Below, in pieces: positions 18,101-26,520 of a stretch of 64,000 bases of DNA. The DNA is taken from the NCBI GenBank assembly GCA_023394415.1, contig JAEXAR010000019.1, positions 1 through 64,000 on the forward strand, in the 5' to 3' direction. The position numbers and the translations under genes were made by a program. The number at the start of each line of letters is the position of its first letter. Positions within the stretch are counted from its first letter, which is position 1. Source of the DNA: Bacteroidota bacterium. GTDB lineage: Bacteria > Bacteroidota > Bacteroidia > Flavobacteriales > Weeksellaceae. The notes under the pieces are model-generated. The model saw only the letters and a list, made by a program, of their open reading frames with translations. It ran no database searches and had not been told where the DNA came from.

Positions 18101-19090
18101 CTTTAGTAAATTGGTCTTTTCTTCGTTAATGAATTGATAATCATCAAACCTGCTTTCCAAAGAAGAAGGTAATGCTAAATCTTCATCTTGTACTCTCTTA
18201 CCGGGACCAATATCAAAGTTGATAAAATAGTATGCAAAATCATCGTAAATGTTGTTTAAGTGAAGGCTTCTGTCGTTTCTAGTTTCATTTCTTGTATTTC
18301 TTTGGTAACCATTGTATCCACTGTTATAAAGATTAAATCCATTTGGTCCCTGCGCATAAAATAAAGCGTAATCTTCATCATTCCAAACGCCGTCATTTTC
18401 TCCCACAACTTGTATGGCATTTTCTTGTAGAGACGGATATCTGAAATCATGGTTAAATTCAGGTAACATCAAACCACCGTTTCCATAAATTCTAAAATTT
18501 TTCGGATTAACGTTAGATATGTTTATGCCATTATCAGTGAGGAACTTCTTTGTTATTTTGAAAATTCCCGATTTATCGACTTTAATTTTATAGAAAGTTC
18601 CGGATTTTAGAGGATTTTCAGTAGTGATATTGGCCATTCTCGATGTAGATGCAGCTCTAGCTGTAGCATCAGAATTATTTGAGAGAATGGTAAAAGATTT
18701 TAGGCGGTATATATTATTTTTCTCATATTTCAATGCGGAAATTCTGGTGTTATAATATTGTGCCTGTTCATTTTCATTAAAATAGGTATTGGTACCGAAT
18801 TGATCTGTATCGGGTATTTGCAGCTCATTAAGGTCAAAAAGATCCTTGCGCGAAATTTTCTCCCATTGCAAATTACTTACAGAGATTTTCTTATGATCAG
18901 CTTTTCCTTTTATATTGATATATACGTTATTGCCATCAGCTTCATAGCCAGGATGGTTGAATTTAGGATATGTTTTTTTCTCAAAACCGTAATCTATCGT
19001 TTCAGAACCTTCCCAGGAAACTGAAATGTTTTGTGAAAAAATGCTAATACTAAAAAGAGTAATAAGAAGCGTAAAAGTAAATTTGTACAT
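15164..19090 (-). CDS. porU: Type IX secretion system sortase PorU
   Basis: PorU is the gingipain-family (C25) surface sortase that cleaves C-terminal signals from type IX cargo and attaches the products to lipopolysaccharide. The 1308-residue protein has a signal peptide (to about residue 19), a long beta-rich region, and the caspase-like domain with His791 in YFGHGGINGW and Cys829 in STITCEFTLWDEP. The C-terminal part has Ig-like repeats and a type IX signal-like domain (NWPNPFTDKTYIHFEH, then ISGKLVRTL and GTYIYKVF). It heads the porU-porV unit, and its start is 159 nt from the divergent gldJ. The call is firm. Confidence 0.95.
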   Translation of the reverse strand: MYKFTFTLLITLFSISIFSQNISVSWEGSETIDYGFEKKTYPKFNHPGYEADGNNVYINIKGKADHKKISVSNLQWEKISRKDLFDLNELQIPDTDQFGTNTYFNENEQAQYYNTRISALKYEKNNIYRLKSFTILSNNSDATARAASTSRMANITTENPLKSGTFYKIKVDKSGIFKITKKFLTDNGINISNVNPKNFRIYGNGGLMLPEFNHDFRYPSLQENAIQVVGENDGVWNDEDYALFYAQGPNGFNLYNSGYNGYQRNTRNETRNDRSLHLNNIYDDFAYYFINFDIGPGKRVQDEDLALPSSLESRFDDYQFINEEKTNLLKLGRVWVGDPITTTKTVKFNKRTPIRSDDNIYYRTSVVSYKSQNNSIKFNINGSNEYNQTIPNDMSGFLKLTSFSGYTTGLTGNEININITPNISPNPNGSFFFDYTEVMYKEDLIFNNSQMNFRFYDFEEGSGTHYGFTIANASAAEQVWDVSDHTNAKRKINKSGNNANFNAAYIANSQTYNNEFVAFNNSASFSPLFVTKLENQDLSGLQNIDYLLITKTEMLGEAQRLSDYHKNISGFNTAVTDVSKIYNEFSSGSKDITAIRDFVTKLKNEKGGLKYVFLLGDTSYDYKDKTPNNDNIIPSYQSEDSSNYISTFVTDDYFVMTNQQSSSYLSGNLPSIPIGRLPASNLAEAKLLIDKTLSYYNALPGQSTPFGVWRMKLDFIVDDDYDGGSPFHNVMNTALVNNFEIGTERKEYNIRKLYLDAFAAETSSAGQIYPQVNQAILNDVGNSLYMFYFGHGGINGWAQERVLTINEIYNFNNFSPVYSRFPLVSTITCEFTLWDEPDVRSAGEQVIKLKSGGAAAMVTSSRAIGVPYGRTFTGLFTNWIFKLQNNDFYRLGDAHLSAKIEKGPDANHLKVNFLGDPAMKLSRPKQLLTIDNIESPVPGQFRALDFVKISGQVLKTDGSVDTSFNGKVVVNIFDKRLNKTTLNNDKSPGLNPPLQFTEEGSAIVKSAGKAENGKYLVEFYVPKDINYEIGDGRILLYADNFDTAKSAAIDVYNNQNYKIGGINENGINDNEPPKVNLFMNNTNFADGGITDQNPTLLACITDNTGINSTGSGIGHDITVILDGQVINTVVLNDFYSAGEGNGCVNLSLADFQKGNVTYPFRNLAPGPHQLTFKVWDINNNSTTATLNFVVKSESEQKLIVNKLLNWPNPFTDKTYIHFEHNCDDLLDVNVQIFTISGKLVRTLSMPVSSEPFMQGYRTPRQAIEWDGKDDYGDTVGKGTYIYKVFVKSQNQDKCKGSATGVEKMVLLK

Positions 19091-19249
19091 CTGTGTTTGT
19101 TTACGGATACAAAATAAACGAATTTTTTAAAAAATTAATATGAAACAAAATAAAATTTAATTAATAACGTTTTGCTAAAAAAAGTTAAAACTAATTTGAT
19201 TTATTAAATTATTTCTTTTTTCTTTGTATTTAGAAATTTTTATAACTAT

Positions 19250-20863
19250 ATGAAAAGAATTAAACTGTTTTCTGTTCTGGCTTTAAGCTCGGTTATGGTT
19301 TTGTTGAGCTGTGGTGGTGGAAACACTAAAAATGGAGGTGGCACAAAACGCTTTACCAGTATGACAGGTTGGAAGCCTAATGACCAAAAAGGTTGGTTTT
19401 TTACAGGAAAGCAAGAAAAACAGAAAGGTTGGCCAAATATGGTATATGTAGAAGGAGGAACCTTCACTATGGGCTTGGTGAAAGATGATGTAATGCACGA
19501 TTGGAATAATACCCCTAGAAGAATGCAAGTAAGTTCATTCTTTATTGGCGAAACCGAAATCACCAATTACGATTATCGTGCTTATGTCACTTGGCTAAAG
19601 TATGTTTTCCCACCATCAGATCCTAATTTTAAAGATATTTATACAGGAGCATTGCCGGATACTTTAGTTTGGAACAATGAACTTTCTAGAAATGATTTTG
19701 CGGAAACTTATTTCCGTTCTCCTGAATATGATTTTTATCCGGTTGTAGGTGTTTCTTGGTTGCAGGCTTCCAGATATTGCGAATGGTTAACGGATAGAGC
19801 TAACGAAAGAGCTTTAATGGATAAAGGCGTTATATCAAAAGACCTTTATGTAAATGATGCCAACAATCAAGGGCAAAGTTCATTCACATTAGATAAATAT
19901 AAAGCTAATGATACTGCCATGCAGCAGTATATCGATCAGCAAAGAGCACAAAGAGCAACAGGTATTAAAACTACTAACCAAAGAATCTTGGCAGCTAACA
20001 GAAATGCAACTTCTGGTGTAGTTGAAAAATTCAGGCTTCCTACTGAAGTTGAATGGGAATTTGCAGCTCTAGGACTTCAAAAAAATCGTGAGTATAATAA
20101 CTATACCGATAAAAAACCTATGATTGATGAACTTAGAGGAACTAAAGGAAGAAACAGAGGGATGTTCCTTGAAAACTTTAAGTATAGCAGAGGTGATTAC
20201 TCCGGAGTAGCAGGATGGAAAAACGATGGTTCTGCAATTACTGCTGATGTAAAACAATATTCATCAAATGATTTAGGTATCTATGGTATGTATGGAAACG
20301 TTGCAGAATGGACTGCTGATGTTTACAGACCTATTATTGATACAGAAGGCAATGATTTCAACTATTATAGAGGAAATGTTTCTAAACAAACTGTAAAAAA
20401 TGCTGACGGTACCTTTAAGGCGATTGATGGAACTAATGTTAAGTTTGATACTTTAGCAGATGGTAGAAGAGTTTACAAAGGCTTACCGGGACAATATGAG
20501 AGAGAAGTTGTTGCAGACCAAAGAAATTATAGAGATGGTGATTTTATGTCTTCATTAGAAGCGGGTTATGGTAGAGAAGTAGACAGTTCAACAGCAGCAA
20601 ATTTCTCAATGTATAATTCGCCTGTTAAAAGATTTATTGTTGATAGCAGAGGAAGAGTAAAACTTCAAAAAGATACCAGTGTAAGAACTTCTGATATTTC
20701 TGATGAAATCAGAGTTATTAAAGGTGGTTCTTGGAAAGATACAGCTTATTGGCTTGATCCGGGACAAAGAAGATACAGAGACCAAGCAAAAGCTTATGGT
20801 TGGGTTGGTTTCCGTGTAGCACAGGATGCTAAAACAAGCGGAAAAGGTAGAACAAAAAGATAA
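19250..20863 (+). CDS. gldJ: Gliding-motility/T9SS lipoprotein GldJ
   Basis: GldJ is an essential-type lipoprotein of gliding and type IX secretion that stabilises GldK and other core parts. The 537-residue protein has a lipoprotein signal with lipidated Cys21 (MVLLSC) and an FGE-sulfatase-like fold marked by MVYVEGGTFTMG, TEITNYDYRAYVTWL, RLPTEVEWEFAALG, YGMYGNVAEWTADVY and RVIKGGSWKD. The catalytic cysteines of true formylglycine-generating enzymes are not evident, consistent with a structural role. It sits opposite porU-porV, the conserved arrangement in flavobacteria. The presence of gldJ does not prove that the strain glides, since non-gliding Chryseobacterium also keep it. Confidence 0.94.
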   Translation: MKRIKLFSVLALSSVMVLLSCGGGNTKNGGGTKRFTSMTGWKPNDQKGWFFTGKQEKQKGWPNMVYVEGGTFTMGLVKDDVMHDWNNTPRRMQVSSFFIGETEITNYDYRAYVTWLKYVFPPSDPNFKDIYTGALPDTLVWNNELSRNDFAETYFRSPEYDFYPVVGVSWLQASRYCEWLTDRANERALMDKGVISKDLYVNDANNQGQSSFTLDKYKANDTAMQQYIDQQRAQRATGIKTTNQRILAANRNATSGVVEKFRLPTEVEWEFAALGLQKNREYNNYTDKKPMIDELRGTKGRNRGMFLENFKYSRGDYSGVAGWKNDGSAITADVKQYSSNDLGIYGMYGNVAEWTADVYRPIIDTEGNDFNYYRGNVSKQTVKNADGTFKAIDGTNVKFDTLADGRRVYKGLPGQYEREVVADQRNYRDGDFMSSLEAGYGREVDSSTAANFSMYNSPVKRFIVDSRGRVKLQKDTSVRTSDISDEIRVIKGGSWKDTAYWLDPGQRRYRDQAKAYGWVGFRVAQDAKTSGKGRTKR

Positions 20864-20882
20864 ATATCTTAAAATATTATAG

Positions 20883-20912
20883 AAAATCCTTCCGAATCTT
20901 CGGAAGGATTTT
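20883..20912 (+). terminator. gldJ terminator
   Basis: AAAATCCTTCCG, loop AATCTT, CGGAAGGATTTT, then a T-rich run. The trailing T run overlaps the murF -7 box. Confidence 0.85.
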
Positions 20913-20920
20913 TATTTTTG
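20913..20920 (+). promoter_or_regulatory. Predicted murF -7 box, leaderless arrangement
   Basis: TATTTTTG matches TAnnTTTG and ends four bases before the murF ATG at 20925, so transcription would begin at or very near the start codon. Confidence 0.5.
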
Positions 20921-20924
20921 GCGT

Positions 20925-22193
20925 ATGAATGTACAGGATTTTTATGGCATTTATCAAAATGCAGGCAAGGTTGTAATCGATAACCGAAAAATTGAAAAAG
21001 GAGATATATTTTTCGCTTTTTCAGGTGAAAATTTTAATGCTGCGACACTTGCTGAAAAAGCGATTGAAGATGGTGCTACAGCTGTTATCGTTGAAGAAAA
21101 AGAATATGAAAATACCGATAAAAATATTTTTTATGTTCCTTCAACATTAGAATTTCTACAAGATTTATCCAAACTTCACCGCAGTAAGCTTATTATTCCA
21201 ATTATAGGACTTACCGGAAGCAATGGGAAAACCACAACTAAAGAACTCATCAGTGCTGTACTTTCAGAAAAATATAAAGTGCAATTTACTTTTGGTAATC
21301 TTAATAATCACATTGGTGTTCCGCTAACCTTACTTTCCATAAAGCCTGAACACGAAATGGCAGTGGTAGAAATGGGAGCTAATCATCAAAAAGAAATAGA
21401 ATTCTTATGCAGTATCGCACAACCCAATTATGGCTATATTACTAATTTTGGTAAAGCCCATCTAGAAGGTTTTGGAGGTGTTGAAGGTGTTGTAAAAGGG
21501 AAATCTGAACTTTACGATTATCTTAAAAGCTACCATCAAACAATTGTAGTAAACCATAATGATGAGCTGCAAGTGCAAAAAACACAAAATTACGATAAAA
21601 CCATCACTTTTGGAACTGAATATTCTGATTATAACTTTACACAGTTTTCTGAAGACAACTTTGTAGGTTTGAATTTCAATGGCGAAAAAGCAATAACAAA
21701 ACTGACGGGAGATTACAATTTTACCAATCTTTGTGCTGCAGCGGCTTTAGGTTTTCATTTTGGGGTAAATTTCATCCAGATTAAAAATGCCTTTGAGAAA
21801 TATACCCCTACAAATATGCGTTCGCAGGTGATGGAAAAAGATGGTAAAACACTTGTTCTAGACACATATAACGCTAATCCGAGTAGTATGACAGCTTCTC
21901 TTCATAATTTTAAAACATTTGAAGGCAGCAAAACCATTATTATTGGTGATATGCTCGAACTTGGTGTTGAAAGCAAGACAGAACACCAAAATATTCTTTC
22001 GCTGGCAAAAGCTCTTGGTTTTGAAAACCTTATTACAGTGGGTAAATCTTTTAAGGAAGTGAATGAATCAGATGCTTTTGAGAACTCTTCTGAGTTGATT
22101 GAATATCTTAAGACCAACAAAATTTCTACAAAAAATATCCTCTTAAAAGGATCCAGAGGAATAGCTTTGGAAACAATTATTGATTTTCTGTAG
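20925..22193 (+). CDS. murF: UDP-MurNAc-tripeptide:D-Ala-D-Ala ligase MurF
   Basis: MurF completes the cytoplasmic peptidoglycan precursor by adding D-Ala-D-Ala. The 422-residue protein has the N-terminal Mur ligase domain, the ATP-binding GLTGSNGKTTTKELI near 95-109, the conserved FGNLNNHIGVPLTLL (about 124-138), EMGANHQKEIEFL, TNFGKAHLEGFG and the C-terminal LDTYNANPSSM. Length is slightly short of E. coli MurF, as usual in this phylum. Its last 17 bp overlap the convergent NUDIX gene. The neighbourhood with gldJ is conserved in flavobacteria. The call is firm. Confidence 0.95.
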   Translation: MNVQDFYGIYQNAGKVVIDNRKIEKGDIFFAFSGENFNAATLAEKAIEDGATAVIVEEKEYENTDKNIFYVPSTLEFLQDLSKLHRSKLIIPIIGLTGSNGKTTTKELISAVLSEKYKVQFTFGNLNNHIGVPLTLLSIKPEHEMAVVEMGANHQKEIEFLCSIAQPNYGYITNFGKAHLEGFGGVEGVVKGKSELYDYLKSYHQTIVVNHNDELQVQKTQNYDKTITFGTEYSDYNFTQFSEDNFVGLNFNGEKAITKLTGDYNFTNLCAAAALGFHFGVNFIQIKNAFEKYTPTNMRSQVMEKDGKTLVLDTYNANPSSMTASLHNFKTFEGSKTIIIGDMLELGVESKTEHQNILSLAKALGFENLITVGKSFKEVNESDAFENSSELIEYLKTNKISTKNILLKGSRGIALETIIDFL

Positions 22194-22818
22194 AACCCTT
22201 CTCATCATCTTCTATTACAACAGCTCCTGAATCTTTCAGGATCCGTTTTATATTTTGAAAAGTTTTAGGAAAAACTTCATTTAGAATGTCATTTTGGCTT
22301 TTCCATGAGGCTTCGGTAATACCTTCTTCTGTTTGAGGAACCGGAGCTTTATCGCCAACATAAGTCATTTTAAACCAATAGGTTATTTTCAGAACACGAT
22401 CTCCGTTTCTCTCTTTATAGATGTGAAATGTATTATTGATAAAGTTTTCAAGAATGAGTTCACTCAAGGAAGTTTCTTCTTCTACTTCTCTTAAAGCAGC
22501 TTGCTCCAAAGATTCTTTTTTTTCAATTTTACCTTTTGGTAAATCCCATTTTCCGAGACGTTGGATAAATAATATTTTATCTTCCTTGTTAGATACAATG
22601 CCTCCTGCAGCTTCAACGACCTTAAACATGTGAGTGAAATCTTCCCAGATTTCTTCAATATCTTCACCATAAACGTTCATTTCTGGGCAGGAAGTGTTTT
22701 CCAGGAGGTCTACTGCGATCTCTAATGTTGCAAAGCCTTCGAAACGAAGATTTTTTTCAATATCAGCAGGATATTTACTGATGGTTAATTTTTTTTCGTT
22801 CACAAAAACTTTATACAT
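22177..22818 (-). CDS. NUDIX hydrolase
   Basis: A 213-residue protein with a roughly 65-residue N-terminal extension and then a NUDIX domain. The NUDIX box reads GKIEKKESLEQAALREVEEE followed by TSL, carrying the metal-binding REVEEE core; the glycine near the box end is replaced (EETS). Upstream are AAGGIVSNKEDKILFIQRLG and KWDLPKG, typical of ADP-ribose or dinucleotide pyrophosphatases, but the substrate cannot be fixed. It overlaps the 3' end of murF by 17 bp in convergent orientation and diverges from the SRPBCC gene. Confidence 0.88.
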   Translation of the reverse strand: MYKVFVNEKKLTISKYPADIEKNLRFEGFATLEIAVDLLENTSCPEMNVYGEDIEEIWEDFTHMFKVVEAAGGIVSNKEDKILFIQRLGKWDLPKGKIEKKESLEQAALREVEEETSLSELILENFINNTFHIYKERNGDRVLKITYWFKMTYVGDKAPVPQTEEGITEASWKSQNDILNEVFPKTFQNIKRILKDSGAVVIEDDEKGSTENQ

Positions 22819-22853
22819 TTGCAGGGCATTTAATAATACAAAAATATATAAAA

Positions 22854-23240
22854 ATGAATTTAGAAGGAAGAAAAATCGTTGTAAATAAATCGGTGGCTGA
22901 ATTAACCCAAATGCTTAAAAATCCTCAGGATTATGAACATCTTATGCCAGAGGGATTGCAAAAATTTGAAGCTAGAGAAGATGGTTTCAAATTCGCATTG
23001 AAAGGAATGCCTGAAATCGCTCTGAAAATCGACGAAGTATCAGACAAACAAGTTGTTTTGAAATCAGCAAGCTCAAGCCTTGATTTTGAACTGAAAGGCG
23101 AAATGAATGCCTTAAACGAGAACCAAACAGAAGTACAGCTGTTATTCGACGGAAAATTCAATCCTTTTATCAAAATGATGGTAGAAAAGCCTTTGCAGAA
23201 TTTCATCAATTCTCTTACCGATAAAATAGAGCAGTTGTAA
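22854..23240 (+). CDS. SRPBCC/START-like small protein
   Basis: A 128-residue protein that opens MNLEGRKIVVNKSVAELTQM and contains LKNPQDYEHLMPEGLQKFEA, FALKGMPEIALKI and PFIKMMVEKPLQNFINSL. The order of strands and the long C-terminal helix fit a helix-grip (SRPBCC) fold that binds hydrophobic ligands. No ligand or pathway can be assigned. It is a single gene ended by a strong bidirectional terminator. Confidence 0.72.
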   Translation: MNLEGRKIVVNKSVAELTQMLKNPQDYEHLMPEGLQKFEAREDGFKFALKGMPEIALKIDEVSDKQVVLKSASSSLDFELKGEMNALNENQTEVQLLFDGKFNPFIKMMVEKPLQNFINSLTDKIEQL

Positions 23241-23255
23241 GAGATTAACATCAAT

Positions 23256-23287
23256 AAAAGCCCTTTCAATAATTTGAAAGGGCTTTT
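23256..23287. terminator. Bidirectional terminator between SRPBCC gene and anmK
   Basis: AAAAGCCCTTTCAA and TTGAAAGGGCTTTT, a 14-bp perfect stem with loop TAAT, between convergent genes. Confidence 0.88.
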
Positions 23288-23290
23288 AAT

Positions 23291-24343
23291 TTATACCAAG
23301 ATTCCGGTGCAGTGATCTTTTGAGCTTCCTGTGGCAGAGCTCAAAACATTAATTTCATTCAGAATTCTCAAAACTCCCATAAATGCGAAGATTAGAGCTT
23401 CTTTAAAATCAATAATTGTTTTCTCTGGAATTATGATAGAAGTGTTGGTCTTTTCCCGAATTTTTGAAATTAAATAACTATTGTAAGCGCCACCACCAGT
23501 AAACAAAACATTTTTCAGGTTATAGAGATTTAAAACTTCTGCAATTTTATCTGCAGCGTGTTCTGTTATTGTTGCTAAAGCATCTTCAATATTCAAATCA
23601 TCCAACATCGGAAATATTTCCTTTAACACCCATTCTCTACCCAAAGATTTCGGTCCGGTTTCCTGATAGAATTTTAGATGATTTAGTTTTTTTAAAACCT
23701 CAAGATTTACGTTGCCGGATTTTGCAATACCACCATCTTCATCGTACTTTTTATTCAGTTTTTCTGCGTAATGATTGCTTACAATATTCACGGGGCAAAT
23801 GTCGAAAGCAATTCGTTTGCCTTCCAATCTCATTGAAATATTCGAAAATCCACCCATATTCAAACAGGCATCATAATCGCTGAATAGTAATTCATCACCA
23901 ATAGGAACTAGAGGAGCTCCGTTACCACCAAGCAATACATCCTGACTTCTGAAATCGTATACTACGGGATAATTGTTAAGAATTTTTATAGCTCTTCCGT
24001 CACCAATCTGTAAGGTATATTTCTTTTTGGGCTGATGAAAAACGGTGTGTCCGTGTGAAGCAATGACGTCAATTTTTTCGATTGAATTATTTTGTAAGAA
24101 TTTTTGTACCTCTTCACCAAGATAGAAACCATATTCCGAATTCAGCTCGCATAAATCCATCGCATTATCATTCAAAGATTTTAAAAGTTTCGTTTCCCAT
24201 TGCTTTGAGTATGGAAAGGTTTCAGCTTTTAGAATTTCAAATTTCCAGATTGCGTTTTCATTTTTGGTAAATGAGGCGTAACAAATGTCGAGGCCGTCAA
24301 GACTTGTACCAGACATTAAGCCAAGAGCAAATATTTTTTCCAA
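23291..24343 (-). CDS. anmK: Anhydro-N-acetylmuramic acid kinase
   Basis: AnmK phosphorylates and opens 1,6-anhydro-MurNAc, recycling cell-wall sugar. The 350-residue protein shows the ATP-binding opening GLMSGTSLDGLDICYASF near 7-24, HGHTVFHQP near 96-104, the TLQIGDG motif, GGNGAPLVPIGDELLF and NMGGFSNIS near 162-170, and a C-terminal VLFTGGGAYNSYL. It lies 33 nt after lptC on the same strand, so it is probably the last gene of an outer-membrane/lptC/anmK unit. The call is firm. Confidence 0.94.
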   Translation of the reverse strand: MEKIFALGLMSGTSLDGLDICYASFTKNENAIWKFEILKAETFPYSKQWETKLLKSLNDNAMDLCELNSEYGFYLGEEVQKFLQNNSIEKIDVIASHGHTVFHQPKKKYTLQIGDGRAIKILNNYPVVYDFRSQDVLLGGNGAPLVPIGDELLFSDYDACLNMGGFSNISMRLEGKRIAFDICPVNIVSNHYAEKLNKKYDEDGGIAKSGNVNLEVLKKLNHLKFYQETGPKSLGREWVLKEIFPMLDDLNIEDALATITEHAADKIAEVLNLYNLKNVLFTGGGAYNSYLISKIREKTNTSIIIPEKTIIDFKEALIFAFMGVLRILNEINVLSSATGSSKDHCTGILV

Positions 24344-24376
24344 AATAATTTTTTTTTTAGAGTTGGAATTTACAAA

Positions 24377-24967
24377 TTATTTTCCTGCTGTTGGTATTTG
24401 TTTGGAAGGGAAGCTGCCGGAATTGTTGTAGAACATATATTCGGTAAAATCGTCTTTGGCAATCATACCATTAGCTCCTACAAGTACAGAGCCATCTTTA
24501 TCCGTAACATAAACCGTGTCTTTCGTGAACATTTTTTTATTCTTCTTGTCCCAATAAATGGTTTGTGTCGCAAAAGTCTGTCCTTCGTTGGTAAGGATTT
24601 TTACATTTCCTTTTGCGGTGTAAAACTCTCGAAGCTCGTTCATCTTAGCATAATTAGCCCAAATTTTTCCTGGAATTTTTGGCTTTTTCTTATCGAAATA
24701 TTCCATATAAATTCCTTTTTTTGCCTCTACATAAGGGGAATCAATCAATTCATATTTCTCAATAATGGGAGCTTTAAAGCGAAGGTTTACAAATCCCGAA
24801 TCGCGTCTTACAATATCAGCCTTGTAAATGATTTGTGAAGCAAAATTGGTGGTTTTTTTGGCATTTACTTCTGCTAAATCTTCTTCGCACGAGGTAAAAG
24901 CAAAAAATATAGCACATCCAAGTATGGCGGCTATATTTTTATTATATTGTTTTCTGAAGATTTTCAT
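24377..24967 (-). CDS. lptC: LPS export protein LptC-like lipoprotein
   Basis: LptC connects the inner-membrane LPS extractor with the periplasmic bridge. The 196-residue protein has a lipoprotein signal (FFAFTSC, lipidated Cys27) where E. coli LptC has a membrane anchor; this is usual in Bacteroidota. The body has the LptC/OstA-like beta strands: EKYELIDSPYVEAKKGIYME, then KGNVKILTNEGQTFATQTIY and NGMIAKDDFTEYMFYNNSGS. It follows the outer-membrane protein gene by 10 nt. Family call is good. Confidence 0.85.
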   Translation of the reverse strand: MKIFRKQYNKNIAAILGCAIFFAFTSCEEDLAEVNAKKTTNFASQIIYKADIVRRDSGFVNLRFKAPIIEKYELIDSPYVEAKKGIYMEYFDKKKPKIPGKIWANYAKMNELREFYTAKGNVKILTNEGQTFATQTIYWDKKNKKMFTKDTVYVTDKDGSVLVGANGMIAKDDFTEYMFYNNSGSFPSKQIPTAGK

Positions 24968-24977
24968 AATCAGATGA

Positions 24978-26270
24978 TTAATCGTACTGACGCTTCATAA
25001 ACCATTTGTCAGCAAAATTTAGTCCGAATTTAAAGTTGATAAAATTCTGATTAATCATATTGTTTTCAAGGGTACCTCTTTTGCCGATTTCTAAACCAAG
25101 GTCTATACCATTAATTCTGTTGATGTTAGAATTAGAGAATGGCAAAGTCATACCGGCTGTTAATGCAAATTGATTAACATTCGTGGAGGTGGTTGAATTA
25201 AGTGGCGTAAGACTTAAATTGCCTTTTTCATAATAGGCTCCGAATCTGTAAATGACTCTTGAGAAATAATTTCTGAAGTTATTATAATTTGGCAAATACC
25301 AACCTCCTGCAGAAACTCTATAGGCATTATTATATTGGAAAGGTTGCCCAAAAAACTCACTGTTTTCACCTTTTTTATAATCGAATTGTGAACTGTAAAA
25401 CCATTTTCCTTCGTGTCCGAAACCTACACCAAATGAGGCTTCCTGCGGAATAAGGTTTTTATCTTTATAGCTTTTCTCTTCAATAATACTTTCGTTCAGA
25501 TGATCTTCGGAAGGTGATAAATAATAGGTGCTGGCTTTGTAGCGCGTTTCCATATCTCCAGTTGTGCCGAATGTGTAAGTGGCACCTAGAGTTAATCTTC
25601 TGTCATTTTCAAATTTTTTCTGATAAGTAGTTCCGGCAGTAAAATTGAAAGATTTAATCTTATGTGAGCTTTCGTAACCGCTTATTAATTCAGCGTTCGA
25701 ATATGTCAGCTCTTCAATGTCATGAAGTTTTCCGAAATAATAATTGGTACGCAAACCAAGCGCAAATTCTTTAGTTATATTATAAGAAAGCGCAGCCTGC
25801 ACCGTAGAAAGTGTTCCTTTGCCGTGAAATCTGTTAGCCTGCTTTGTTTCGTTAGCTAAATCTTTGGTTACCAAGATATCATAAGTTTTGGAGCTATAAG
25901 GTTGATAGCCTAATCCAAATTTTACTTTTTGAGAAATTGGGAAAGCAATAGAGATGTTCGACAAATAATTGGAATGTTTTGTAGACTTCATGTCCTGATA
26001 ATCGGACTTGTAGAAGTTATTTTCATTGGTAGCCTCAATATTAAAAGTCGTAAGGCTTAAATTTCCGTTAGCAGCAGGGTTGCTGAAATTAAATTTATTG
26101 TTGAAATCGTTAATATACGCTGTAGAAACACCTCCCATTGAAGTAATATCTATTGTGTTATCATATTTCACATCGCCAATTCCGAATGCAGCATAAGGAG
26201 AGTTTCCGATTGTTTGAGCATTAAACAAAGCGCTTAATGCGATAAATGACATCAAAGAGATTCTTTTCAT
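24978..26270 (-). CDS. Outer-membrane beta-barrel protein of unknown function
   Basis: A 430-residue protein with a signal peptide (MKRISLMSFIALSALFNAQ) and strands typical of a FadL/OMPP1-like barrel. It opens with IGNSPYAAFGIGDVKYDN and MGGVSTAYINDFNNKFNFSN, followed by many alternating aromatic strands ending in FGLNFADKWFMKRQYD. Proteins of this start are found next to lptC in many flavobacteria. It is the first gene of the lptC-anmK unit, so a role in envelope biogenesis or lipid handling is plausible but inferred from position only. Confidence 0.78.
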   Translation of the reverse strand: MKRISLMSFIALSALFNAQTIGNSPYAAFGIGDVKYDNTIDITSMGGVSTAYINDFNNKFNFSNPAANGNLSLTTFNIEATNENNFYKSDYQDMKSTKHSNYLSNISIAFPISQKVKFGLGYQPYSSKTYDILVTKDLANETKQANRFHGKGTLSTVQAALSYNITKEFALGLRTNYYFGKLHDIEELTYSNAELISGYESSHKIKSFNFTAGTTYQKKFENDRRLTLGATYTFGTTGDMETRYKASTYYLSPSEDHLNESIIEEKSYKDKNLIPQEASFGVGFGHEGKWFYSSQFDYKKGENSEFFGQPFQYNNAYRVSAGGWYLPNYNNFRNYFSRVIYRFGAYYEKGNLSLTPLNSTTSTNVNQFALTAGMTLPFSNSNINRINGIDLGLEIGKRGTLENNMINQNFINFKFGLNFADKWFMKRQYD

Positions 26271-26507
26271 CTATATAAAAAATTCAATTCGCAAATATCT
26301 TAATTATTACTGAAACCGAAAAATTTAGTGCCGTTAAAGTTTGTTAAGTTGTGAAGGATGTTAGATGTTATGTATTAAGTATTAAAAATCAGAAATTAGG
26401 TATTAAATGTTATATGCGTATGTTGCTTGTTGGTTATTTGGTTTAGCATAAATTAATCTTCTATAATTCAGTTCTGTTTGTTTAAAGAAAAACTTCCAAC
26501 TTTTTTC

Positions 26508-26515
26508 TATCTTTG
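26508..26515 (+). promoter_or_regulatory. Predicted holB -7 box, near-leaderless
   Basis: TATCTTTG matches TAnnTTTG and ends five bases before the holB ATG at 26521. Confidence 0.5.
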
Positions 26516-26520
26516 AGACT

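Noticed and set aside
19250..20863. GldJ as a true formylglycine-generating enzyme
   Set aside because: It has a lipoprotein signal, the gldJ context next to porU, and no evident catalytic cysteine pair; the fold is shared only.
13977..20863. Proof of gliding motility
   Set aside because: porU, porV and gldJ are also kept by non-gliding relatives for protein secretion; other gld and spr genes are not in the window.
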